A DNA stretch of 64,000 bases from Dehalococcoidia bacterium. Its GTDB lineage: Bacteria; Chloroflexota; Dehalococcoidia; Lucifugimonadales; UBA826. Below are positions 54,320-61,877 of this stretch, in pieces. The position numbers and the translations under genes are program-made. The notes below the pieces were generated by a model. The model worked only from the letters and a program-made list of their open reading frames with translations, was not told the DNA's origin and ran no database searches. Positions within the stretch are counted from its first letter, which is position 1; every line of letters begins with the position of its first letter. Location of the stretch: NCBI GenBank assembly GCA_029936675.1, contig JAPYSB010000004.1, positions 1-64,000 on the forward strand, written 5' to 3'.

Positions 54320-54402
54320 AACGCTGTCAGATACCCAGGTGGTGGGGGCATTTGCACGATGGTTAGGATTTATATGAGTTATATATAAATACCGACAGCG
54401 TT
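54320..54402. repeat. Nested inverted repeats between convergent gyrA and cyclase genes
   Basis: AACGCTGTC (54320-54328) and GACAGCGTT (54394-54402) are perfect 9-base arms 65 bases apart. Inside, ATTTATAT (54368-54375) and ATATAAAT (54383-54390) form a second perfect stem. The region could fold in transcripts from either side and might serve as a two-way transcript end. Confidence 0.4.
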
Positions 54403-54444
54403 GGATCGTCTTAGTGATTCGCCGGGCCTGGAAGATGCAAATAA

Positions 54445-55359
54445 CTAGAAAATTGCTATTGGGTTTGCAGGTGATCCTGTTCCACCTTGAACATAAAGAG
54501 GATTTAGACTTAGCATAAATTCGTACCTTTCCTCCTCAGCACAAGCGTTTGAGAGTGGCTCTAGATACGCGTTGTCAACAAGAGCTACCCCGTAGGCAAA
54601 TATCACACCGTGGACAGTCCAAGGAATTTGGTATTCGTTGGGTGAGGCGTCCATCATATCCCAGCCTAAGATAGCTATGTTATTGCTTTTGACAAACGGT
54701 AGGCATGAAGCGTGGAGACCTGGTCTTCCATCTGGGGTACCCCATCTACCATTATTGTCGGCAGCATATTTGTCGCGCCCACTATATACGAAAACGGCAT
54801 CACCAGATTTTATTTCCGTATTTTGCTCTTTAGCGATATCTTCCAATTCCCAACCATGAACCGGTTCGCTCAGTGTTACATAGGGTTTGTTCCTATGTTT
54901 AGGTACATCTAGTAATATTCCACGCGTTAAAATTCCATCTTTCCATTCGGCGACGGTACCAAAATTTGCACCGCCAAATTTAATGACATCATCAGGAGTT
55001 TTACCTTCCCACATTCCGTTCTTGTCCCAAACGTGGCATAAAGCATCTATATGAGTAGTGGCAGTACCGTGATAAAAAACACCGTAGTAATCCATTGCGG
55101 CGCCACCTTCAAATGGTCTTTCTTCTTTGTGCATATAATGCTGGGCAGGTCTAGGATTATCCGCTGCAGGAGTTACTGGCAATGGTCTGCTTAAAGATAC
55201 TGTCCTACCTATTGTAGCTAGCGACACTGCCTCTAAACGCTTTTCATTCGTTATCAAGTTCATGGCTCCAGCGGAACCTTTATTGCCCCATCTACCCCAG
55301 TTGGTATCTTCCAGATAAGAATCGACCTCTGATTTAGAAGGTATATTTCTGCCTGCCAT
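54445..55359 (-). CDS. Cyclase-family hydrolase (kynurenine formamidase-like)
   Basis: Metal-dependent hydrolase of 304 residues in the cyclase family. The metal motif HGTATTHIDALCH near residue 94 corresponds to HxGTHxDxPxH. The N-terminal part has WGNKGSAGAMNLITNEKR, found in the longer members of this family. AAGGAG precedes the ATG. The gene follows a GlxR-like dehydrogenase on the same strand. It may open a lactone or hydrolyse an amide in a catabolic route; the substrate is not evident. Confidence 0.84.
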   Translation of the reverse strand: MAGRNIPSKSEVDSYLEDTNWGRWGNKGSAGAMNLITNEKRLEAVSLATIGRTVSLSRPLPVTPAADNPRPAQHYMHKEERPFEGGAAMDYYGVFYHGTATTHIDALCHVWDKNGMWEGKTPDDVIKFGGANFGTVAEWKDGILTRGILLDVPKHRNKPYVTLSEPVHGWELEDIAKEQNTEIKSGDAVFVYSGRDKYAADNNGRWGTPDGRPGLHASCLPFVKSNNIAILGWDMMDASPNEYQIPWTVHGVIFAYGVALVDNAYLEPLSNACAEEERYEFMLSLNPLYVQGGTGSPANPIAIF

Positions 55360-55406
55360 TGCTGCTTGACTCCTTTATCGATACTTCTGATGCAACTGAA
55401 ATGCCA

Positions 55407-56300
55407 TCAGTCCGCTATGGTTACACCTGCCATATCCTCCATAAAATTAGCGATAGCAGAGTGATCAGAGTTGCCTTTGCCGTCGTTAATAAGGGATCCT
55501 AACATTTGCTGTACCAAGCCGGTCACCATCAACGGAACCCCGACATCCTTTCCTGTCAGTATGGCGTTGTGTAGATCTTTCTGATGGAGAACTACCCTAA
55601 AGCCAGGATCGAAATTTCCTTCTAGCATCATCGGGCCTTTTGTATTCATTACGGTGCTTCCGGCCAACCCTCCCTTGATAGCTTCAAATACAACTTTAGG
55701 ATCAATGCCAGATTTTTTCGCTAATACAAGTGCTTCCCCTAAAGCCGCGATATTTCCAGCGACTATAATTTGGTTCGCCAATTTTGTAGTGTTTCCTGCT
55801 CCGTACCCTCCGCAAAGAACTATGCTGCCGGACATTGCGGTTAGCATGTCATAATTCTTTTCAAAGATATCCTTTTCACCGCCTACCATAACCGCGAGAG
55901 TTCCCTCGATAGCTCCTGTTTCCCCACCACTTACCGGAGCATCTAAGAAATTTACACCTGCAGCGTCACAGGCTTCCCCTATCTTTTTTGAGGATGCGGG
56001 AGCAATCGAACTCATGTCGATCACAGTATCGCCTTTTGAGGCCCCTTCTAATACACCACCTGGTCCCAGAATCGCAGCCTCTGATTGAGGGGAATCAGGG
56101 ACCATTGTTATAACGATGGGGGTTTTAGACGCTACTTCTGCTGCAGAAGACGCCGGGGTGGCACCTTCAGTGGCCATTTCTTCAACTGCTTCAGCGACTA
56201 TGTCATAAACAGTCACTGCGTAGTCTGCTTTTATTAAGTTTTTCACCATGGGTTTTCCCATGATTCCCAATCCAACAAAACCTATTTCACCTCGTGCCAT
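55407..56300 (-). CDS. 3-hydroxyisobutyrate / tartronate-semialdehyde reductase family
   Basis: Beta-hydroxyacid dehydrogenase of 297 residues. GFVGLGIMGKPMVKNLI at the start is the NAD(P) site. FLDAPVSGGETGAIEGTL near residue 116 is the substrate loop, and Lys in GAGNTTKLANQIIVAG near residue 172 is the catalytic base. HQKDLHNAI in the C-terminal domain is typical of GlxR/GarR. AAGGAG precedes the ATG. It is divergent from an RraA-like gene, and both fit hydroxy-acid metabolism. Confidence 0.88.
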   Translation of the reverse strand: MARGEIGFVGLGIMGKPMVKNLIKADYAVTVYDIVAEAVEEMATEGATPASSAAEVASKTPIVITMVPDSPQSEAAILGPGGVLEGASKGDTVIDMSSIAPASSKKIGEACDAAGVNFLDAPVSGGETGAIEGTLAVMVGGEKDIFEKNYDMLTAMSGSIVLCGGYGAGNTTKLANQIIVAGNIAALGEALVLAKKSGIDPKVVFEAIKGGLAGSTVMNTKGPMMLEGNFDPGFRVVLHQKDLHNAILTGKDVGVPLMVTGLVQQMLGSLINDGKGNSDHSAIANFMEDMAGVTIAD

Positions 56301-56549
56301 TTTTGACGACTCCTTCTATTTGTTGGTTCCCGTAAAATCGGAGACCAATGCATATTTTTAATTTTGCAGCCCTTTTGTTTTCACGAACACCCCAATTATA
56401 GACTTAGATGTCACTCGGTCAACATTAGGTTGGCCAAGTAATACTGTTCCCGATATACGCCCTTGTTTTATAACTTCAATTAATGGTTCTCTGTTATTAT
56501 TCCGATGTAATTTTATTCACTGATTAAGCAACAAAACGGGAGATGGAAA

Positions 56550-57242
56550 GTGTCTGAACTAACCCAAAACGAAATCGATTCTGTTGCTGGTATGCAAACC
56601 TGCGCTGTTTCCAATGCTATTGAAAGTTTAAATATCAGATCGAGAACCGAAGGATTCATGACCCCTGATATAAAAAGTATGTTTCCAAATATGGGGTCAA
56701 TGGCGGGGTTTGCAGTTACCGCGGTTATTAAAGCCTCCACTCCGCCTTCAAGTAACATGAATTATTCTCGAGTGGAATGGGTTGATGAGATACTGAAGAT
56801 TCCAGGCCCAAGGGTTATTGTAATGAAAGATTTGGATCACCCGTTGGTAATCGGATCTTTCTGGGGTGAAGTCCAAAGCGCAATTCACAGTTCCCTAGAT
56901 TGTGTGGGAGTCGTTACTGATGGAGGGGTTCGGGATCTAGACGAAATGCAAGAATGGGGGTTTAATGCCTTCGCAAGTACAGCTTTGGTTTCTAGAGCTA
57001 ATGTTCACCTAGTAGAAGCAAATATTCCAGTCACAATTGGTGGCGTTACTGTGAATCCAGGAGATTTACTTCTTGGAGATAAACATGGAGTGATTAGTAT
57101 CCCGAAAGATATCGTTAAAAATTTGCCCGATGCTGTCGCTAAAGTGGAGGCAGGTGAAAAAGAGATTATAGACGTCTGCAAAGCCCAAAATTTTTCCCCA
57201 GAGAAACTGAAAGATATACTTCGCCAAAGATACGGTGGCTAA
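56550..57242 (+). CDS. RraA-family protein (oxaloacetate decarboxylase / HMG aldolase-like)
   Basis: Protein of 230 residues with the RraA fold. The conserved CVGVVTDGGVRDLDEM near residue 112 supplies the metal-binding Asp and Arg of the 4-hydroxy-4-methyl-2-oxoglutarate aldolases in this family. The start is a GTG at 56550, because the nearby ATG at 56543 is in another frame. It lies 23 bases before a D-2-hydroxyacid dehydrogenase gene. An aldolase or decarboxylase role in a small-acid pathway is more likely than RNase E inhibition. Confidence 0.84.
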   Translation: MSELTQNEIDSVAGMQTCAVSNAIESLNIRSRTEGFMTPDIKSMFPNMGSMAGFAVTAVIKASTPPSSNMNYSRVEWVDEILKIPGPRVIVMKDLDHPLVIGSFWGEVQSAIHSSLDCVGVVTDGGVRDLDEMQEWGFNAFASTALVSRANVHLVEANIPVTIGGVTVNPGDLLLGDKHGVISIPKDIVKNLPDAVAKVEAGEKEIIDVCKAQNFSPEKLKDILRQRYGG

Positions 57243-57265
57243 TTAATTTAACTTAAGGAAAACAA

Positions 57266-58246
57266 ATGGCTTCACCAAAAGTAGTGTTTCTGACGGGACT
57301 AAAAGAGGCGTTGATACATGAGGTTATTTCGTACAGCCCGGCTGATTACCAAATTGTAGTGTTAGATAAATCCTCGACAGAAAAACAACAAATAGATGAG
57401 GTTCGCGATGCGGATTTCTTATTGTGTTATGGACAAGATCCTTCGGATACAGTCATCAGATCGTTACGAAAATGCCGTCTTGTACAGCTACTTGCAGCAG
57501 GATACGATCGTATGAATTTAGAGCTTCTTTCAGAGCTCGAAATACCTTGTTCCAATAATGGGGGGGCCAACTCATGGGCAGTTGCAGACCAGGCACTACT
57601 TTTGATGCTTGCGATATATAAACAGCTTTTGGCAAGTAATAACGCGACTAAGGGAGGGCGTTGGTCTGAACCTATAACCGGTCAAAACACATTTGAGATG
57701 GCTAATAAAAAAGTGGGGATTTTAGGTATAGGCAATATCGGCAGGCAGGTGGCTAAGCGTGTTCAAGGATTTGATGCTGAGGTACAGTATTTTGACTTAT
57801 ACCCCCTTGACGATAAGGCTGCAAAGGAATTAAATGTCAAATATGTGTCGTTAGAAGAACTTTTTAAAACCTCTGACATAATCACATGCCACACTCCTTT
57901 GACAAAAGAAACAAAACATATAGTTAATTCAAACACGCTCTCAATGATGAAACCTACTGCTATCTTGATAAACACTTCGAGAGGACCAGTAGTCGATGAG
58001 ACAGCTTTAATTAATGCCTTGGAGGAAGGCCACATCGCTGCTGCCGGGTTAGACGTTTTTGAAAAAGAACCGGTGGATCCCGATAATCCTTTATTGAGTA
58101 TGGACAATGTTGTAGCTACTCCGCATATGGCTGGTACAACTTGGGATACTTGGGCTAGAAGGGCCAATTTCGGTTTTGAAAACATGGAAAGAGTAAGACA
58201 AGGAGAGGCTCCACAGGCAGTGGTTAGAAATTTCGATTCCAGCTGA
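57266..58246 (+). CDS. D-isomer-specific 2-hydroxyacid dehydrogenase
   Basis: NAD-dependent dehydrogenase of 326 residues. The cofactor motif VGILGIGNIGRQVAKRV lies near residue 150. NTSRGPVVDETALINALEEG near residue 235 carries the catalytic Arg, and the active-site His is in VATPHMAGTTWDTW near residue 285. AAGGA precedes the ATG. It probably interconverts a 2-oxo acid and D-2-hydroxy acid, with its substrate supplied by the RraA-like or GlxR-like proteins next door. Confidence 0.89.
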   Translation: MASPKVVFLTGLKEALIHEVISYSPADYQIVVLDKSSTEKQQIDEVRDADFLLCYGQDPSDTVIRSLRKCRLVQLLAAGYDRMNLELLSELEIPCSNNGGANSWAVADQALLLMLAIYKQLLASNNATKGGRWSEPITGQNTFEMANKKVGILGIGNIGRQVAKRVQGFDAEVQYFDLYPLDDKAAKELNVKYVSLEELFKTSDIITCHTPLTKETKHIVNSNTLSMMKPTAILINTSRGPVVDETALINALEEGHIAAAGLDVFEKEPVDPDNPLLSMDNVVATPHMAGTTWDTWARRANFGFENMERVRQGEAPQAVVRNFDSS

Positions 58247-58268
58247 ACCAATTCGGCTAGAGGATAAA

Positions 58269-59330
58269 ATGATGGGACAGGATGTGAGATTCCGACTCGA
58301 AAAGAACGAGGAAAAGCTGAATTCCCATGCCTGCCGCTCAGCCAATTCTCGAGGTAGGAAGGAGATAGAAATCCCGAGCCCTATAAGGACCGAATTTCAA
58401 AGGGATCGTGATCGAATACTTCATTCCAAGGCATTTAGGAGAATGAAGCACAAGACTCAAGTTTTTATATCACCCGTAGGAGATCATTTTGTTACCAGAC
58501 TCACCCATACATTGGAGGTTGCTCAGATCGCTAGAACTGTATCAAGGGCTTTGAATTTAAATGAAGACCTAACAGAGGCAATAGGTTTGGGTCATGATAT
58601 GGGTCACACTCCCTTTGGGCACATAGGTGAAGATGAATTAGGTAAATTAAGCCCTTTAGGATTTAGACATAATATCCAGAGTGTTCGACTTGTGGAGAAA
58701 TTAGAAAAAAATGGGAAAGGATTGAATCTCACAGAAGAAGTAAGGGAAGGAATGCTTCATCATTCGAAGCCAAAGGGGGATTTTATGTCCTCAAACTTGG
58801 TTGAAGGTATGGGCCTTGAGGCCCAGGTGATAAGAATTTCTGATGCTATTGCATACCTCAACCACGATTTAGGGGATGCTTTCAGGGCTGGTGTTTTAAC
58901 AGAAGTTGACTTGCCTCATGAGACCAAGGAGTTTTTAGGGAGAAGGCACTCTGAGCGGGTGAATCGTATGGTTATGGACATAGTTAGTACCTCTAGTAGT
59001 TCATTGGAAGATACTTTATTGAATTCCCGCCCAACAATTTCGATGAGCAAATCAATGCGAGATGCTACAAATGCTCTTCGTGATTTTATGTTTGAGAGAG
59101 TGTATATGCCCGTAGATTCGGGCCCAGAAGGTAAAACTGCCAGATTGATTATTAATGTTCTTTACGAGGCATTGGATAATAACCATGATCTAATACCAAA
59201 TGAATTTTTAGAAATAGGAGAGACCATCGATCATGCAATTGCGGATTATATTTCTGGAATGACTGATGGCTTTGCAATTCGGACTGCCGAGTCGCTATCT
59301 CCTGGAGTTGGACAGGTTTTCGCCAGTTAA
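58269..59330 (+). CDS. dgt: Deoxyguanosinetriphosphate triphosphohydrolase-like HD protein
   Basis: dNTP triphosphohydrolase of 353 residues. SPIRTEFQRDRDRILHSKAF and KHKTQVF lie near the start. The HD metal site is THTLEVAQIARTV followed by GLGHDMGHTPFGH near residue 115. MLHHSKP and RISDAIAYLNHDL complete the site. It should hydrolyse dNTPs to nucleoside and triphosphate, which tunes dNTP pools. In this gene order it stands just upstream of the primase-sigma unit. Confidence 0.91.
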   Translation: MMGQDVRFRLEKNEEKLNSHACRSANSRGRKEIEIPSPIRTEFQRDRDRILHSKAFRRMKHKTQVFISPVGDHFVTRLTHTLEVAQIARTVSRALNLNEDLTEAIGLGHDMGHTPFGHIGEDELGKLSPLGFRHNIQSVRLVEKLEKNGKGLNLTEEVREGMLHHSKPKGDFMSSNLVEGMGLEAQVIRISDAIAYLNHDLGDAFRAGVLTEVDLPHETKEFLGRRHSERVNRMVMDIVSTSSSSLEDTLLNSRPTISMSKSMRDATNALRDFMFERVYMPVDSGPEGKTARLIINVLYEALDNNHDLIPNEFLEIGETIDHAIADYISGMTDGFAIRTAESLSPGVGQVFAS

Positions 59331-59342
59331 TTTAATAACTAT

Positions 59343-59351
59343 TGTTATAAT
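59343..59351 (+). promoter_or_regulatory. Extended -10 promoter with leaderless start
   Basis: TGTTATAAT is a perfect extended -10. Seven bases beyond its end is 59358, the A of the next ATG, so the transcript should begin at the start codon. No Shine-Dalgarno sequence precedes this ATG. Confidence 0.6.
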
Positions 59352-59357
59352 CCCAAA

Positions 59358-59624
59358 ATGACCGAATCGACTAATCCCATAGATAGATTAAAAACCAGAT
59401 TGGTTTTTAAGAACATTGACCATATACAAGAACATTTAGAGGCTATGCAAAGAGACTCGCATGGTTTGGAGTATGGCCCATGGAAACTTGAAGTGGACAA
59501 CATCTGGAAAAAAATATTTTCGGATATAAACGAAATGTCAGAGGAAGCCCAGAAGATGGTGCTGGATTCAATGAGGGATATATGGGTTAGTTACATCACT
59601 CATTATGGCGCTGTTGAAAGTTAA
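59358..59624 (+). CDS. Small helical protein of unknown function
   Basis: An 88-residue soluble protein, mostly charged and helical by composition, with segments such as NIDHIQEHLEAMQRD and EEAQKMVLDSMRDIW. It has no Cys, no signal peptide and no recognised domain. It lies between dgt and dnaG behind a strong extended -10 promoter whose predicted start is its own ATG. It is followed 20 bases later by another small unknown gene. Its place in the macromolecular-synthesis unit suggests a link with replication initiation or sigma-factor expression, but nothing in the sequence proves this. Confidence 0.7.
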   Translation: MTESTNPIDRLKTRLVFKNIDHIQEHLEAMQRDSHGLEYGPWKLEVDNIWKKIFSDINEMSEEAQKMVLDSMRDIWVSYITHYGAVES

Positions 59625-59644
59625 ATCAGAAGGAGTGTCTAGGA

Positions 59645-59986
59645 ATGTCATTGAGGTTTAACCCTAATTTGGAGCAAGCGAGAAGGCGTTCTGCGTTAGC
59701 ACATAGGGTCTTGGTTAAACTGAAAACCTTGGGCCTATCTGATGATCAAAATGGTGCACTCGCTACGTTGTGCACCGACATAGGAGATTTGTGGAGTTCC
59801 CAGTTGGTTTTTCTTGAAATACTTAATAGATTTTTGGAAGAATCGGATAATTGGGATTCCATTGGAGACGATTTTGTTGATATGTTGTCCAACGTAGAAC
59901 ATATCTCATGGCATATAGATAGCTTAAAAAAACCACTGGAAACACTCGCCCAATATTCATATTCCGAATCAAAAAATACCGAATAG
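59645..59986 (+). CDS. Small helical protein of unknown function, upstream of dnaG
   Basis: A 113-residue soluble, probably all-helical protein. Segments include EQARRRSALAHRVLVKLKTL, SSQLVFLEILNRFLEES and SNVEHISWHIDSLKKPLETL. It has no recognised domain, signal or metal motif. AAGGAG is well placed before the ATG. The dnaG start follows 8 bases after its stop with no ribosome-binding site of its own, so dnaG translation probably depends on this gene. It is therefore likely to be a real, constitutively made protein. Confidence 0.72.
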   Translation: MSLRFNPNLEQARRRSALAHRVLVKLKTLGLSDDQNGALATLCTDIGDLWSSQLVFLEILNRFLEESDNWDSIGDDFVDMLSNVEHISWHIDSLKKPLETLAQYSYSESKNTE

Positions 59987-59994
59987 TACTTATT

Positions 59995-61788
59995 ATGAGT
60001 GAAATAGACGAAATAAAATCAAGACTAGATGTCGTTGACATTGTTTCTGAAAAGGTTCAGTTACAGCGTGCTGGTAGGAATTATAAAGCTAACTGTCCTT
60101 TTCATAGTGAGAAAACCCCATCTTTCATAGTGGACCCAGGGAGGCAATCCTGGAGATGTTTCGGATCATGTGGTGTCGGTGGAGACATTTTTAGCTTTGT
60201 TATGAAGACTGAAAATATGGAGTTTTCTGATGCTTTAAGAATGCTTGCTCAGCGCACCGGAGTTGAACTACGGGGATATAAAAAGAACGAATCAAAGGAC
60301 TCCTATTTTGAGATCAATAAGATAGCCTTGGATTTTTATAAAGATGCTCTTTTGACGGATGAAGCCCAATCTGCACGTATCTATCTTAAATCAAGAGGTG
60401 TAGATCAAACCTCGATTGAAAACTTCGGGCTTGGCTATAGTCCTCGAGGTCGAGATTCCCTTAAGTCTCACCTATTGTTCCATGATGTGGATCTCAGCAA
60501 CGCGGTTGAATGTGGGTTATTAAATAAATTTGAGGATGGGACCACCAGAGATTTTTTCTGGGGCCGGTTGATGTTCCCAATATTTGATAGGTCGGGAAGG
60601 CCGGCTGGGTTTGGGGCGCGTTCTATGGACGACTCAATGCCGAAGTACATAAATACCGCAGCTACCCCAGTATTTGACAAAAGAAGCACTTTGTATGGGT
60701 TTCATATGGCTAGAGAGGCGATTAGAGATAGTGATCTAGGTGTAATTGTTGAAGGTTATATGGACGTAATTGCGGCCCATGAATATGGCTATAAAAATGT
60801 GGTGGCAAGCATGGGAACAGCTTTGACTGCAGAGCAAGTCAGTCAGCTTAAAAACTTGGCTTCTACCTTTGTATTGGCCCTTGATCAAGATGTGGCGGGC
60901 CAAGAAGCTACTTTACGAAGTCTGGAATCCGCCTGGCAAATCTTTGGAGATTCTAGTAAAAGGTCGCGCGACCCTTTGTTTGCGGGAAACCCCACAAAAA
61001 TCAATGTTGTTTCATTGCCGGAGGGGAAAGACCCAGATGAATTTATTCGTTCAGAAGGGTCTGATTGGGAAATGGTTGTAAACGATGCTTTACCACTTAT
61101 GGAATATCTAATTCCAGTTGTGTCAGGGCGATTTGATTTAGATGGTCCAGGTGGAAAGGGCCGGGTAGTTGAATCTCTTGCTCCGATTCTTAGGTTATTA
61201 GATCCCTTTGATCGTGAAAAATATATTGGCATGTTAGCGGAACAATTATCTACATCGGCCGATACGGTAAAAATCGCCTTGAAGCAGGTTCGAAGAGGAT
61301 TCAATCAAAGGGATCGCAATGTTAGAGAAAATCAATACGAAAAATTTGAAGACCCAAAGCCAGTACATAACAACTACAAACTTGATGAATATACGTTGTC
61401 ATTGATAATCAACCGACCAGAATTGAAAGAGGCTGCGGTTGAACTAAATGCTGAGTGTTTTGCCAGAACTGAGGATAGAGAAATTTATCTTAGATGGTTA
61501 AACCTTGACCCAAATGAATCTTTAATTAAATTATTGGACCCAGTTCTTGAGGAAAGGTTTTCCAGTATACAGAGTTATACTATGATTCCTTCAAGTAATA
61601 CAGATACATTGATAGATTTTGATACGTGTATCAAAAGATTGGAAAGAAGAAGATTGCAGCTTTATAGAGCGGACCTAATTCAATCGCAAGACACTGATTC
61701 TCCTCCTACAATCGACCTTCAAAATGAACTAGGTGGTTTGGATAGGCAAATATTGGAGACTTATAAAGGGGATAAAGAGGGGAATTGA
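59995..61788 (+). CDS. dnaG: DNA primase
   Basis: Makes RNA primers for replication. It has 597 residues with the classical order. A CHC2 zinc domain carries Cys34, His37, Cys55 and Cys59 (CPFH and CFGSC), where the second pair is spaced by three residues instead of two. The catalytic core has FGARSMDD near residue 205, and the Toprim motif EGYMD near residue 247 is followed by ALDQDVAGQEA, with DxD retained. A C-terminal helicase-interaction region of about 150 residues follows. No Shine-Dalgarno sequence; coupled to the upstream small gene. Confidence 0.95.
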   Translation: MSEIDEIKSRLDVVDIVSEKVQLQRAGRNYKANCPFHSEKTPSFIVDPGRQSWRCFGSCGVGGDIFSFVMKTENMEFSDALRMLAQRTGVELRGYKKNESKDSYFEINKIALDFYKDALLTDEAQSARIYLKSRGVDQTSIENFGLGYSPRGRDSLKSHLLFHDVDLSNAVECGLLNKFEDGTTRDFFWGRLMFPIFDRSGRPAGFGARSMDDSMPKYINTAATPVFDKRSTLYGFHMAREAIRDSDLGVIVEGYMDVIAAHEYGYKNVVASMGTALTAEQVSQLKNLASTFVLALDQDVAGQEATLRSLESAWQIFGDSSKRSRDPLFAGNPTKINVVSLPEGKDPDEFIRSEGSDWEMVVNDALPLMEYLIPVVSGRFDLDGPGGKGRVVESLAPILRLLDPFDREKYIGMLAEQLSTSADTVKIALKQVRRGFNQRDRNVRENQYEKFEDPKPVHNNYKLDEYTLSLIINRPELKEAAVELNAECFARTEDREIYLRWLNLDPNESLIKLLDPVLEERFSSIQSYTMIPSSNTDTLIDFDTCIKRLERRRLQLYRADLIQSQDTDSPPTIDLQNELGGLDRQILETYKGDKEGN

Positions 61789-61798
61789 GTGGTTTTTT

Positions 61799-61807
61799 TG
61801 GTAAAAT
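61799..61807 (+). promoter_or_regulatory. Extended -10 promoter of rpoD
   Basis: TGGTAAAAT at 61799-61807 fits the extended -10 pattern. Predicted start is near 61814, with a leader of about 64 bases ending in a good AAGGAG. It would allow rpoD to be transcribed separately from dnaG. Confidence 0.5.
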
Positions 61808-61877
61808 GTATCCTGGCAATGCATTGTGACAACCTGAAAATTTTTAACCTGCGGCAACATTTGGAAAGGAGAAGGGA

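Noticed and set aside
56301-56549. Promoter for the RraA-like gene in the divergent gap
   Set aside because: Several AT-rich -10-like strings occur but none has a matching -35 or TGn extension.
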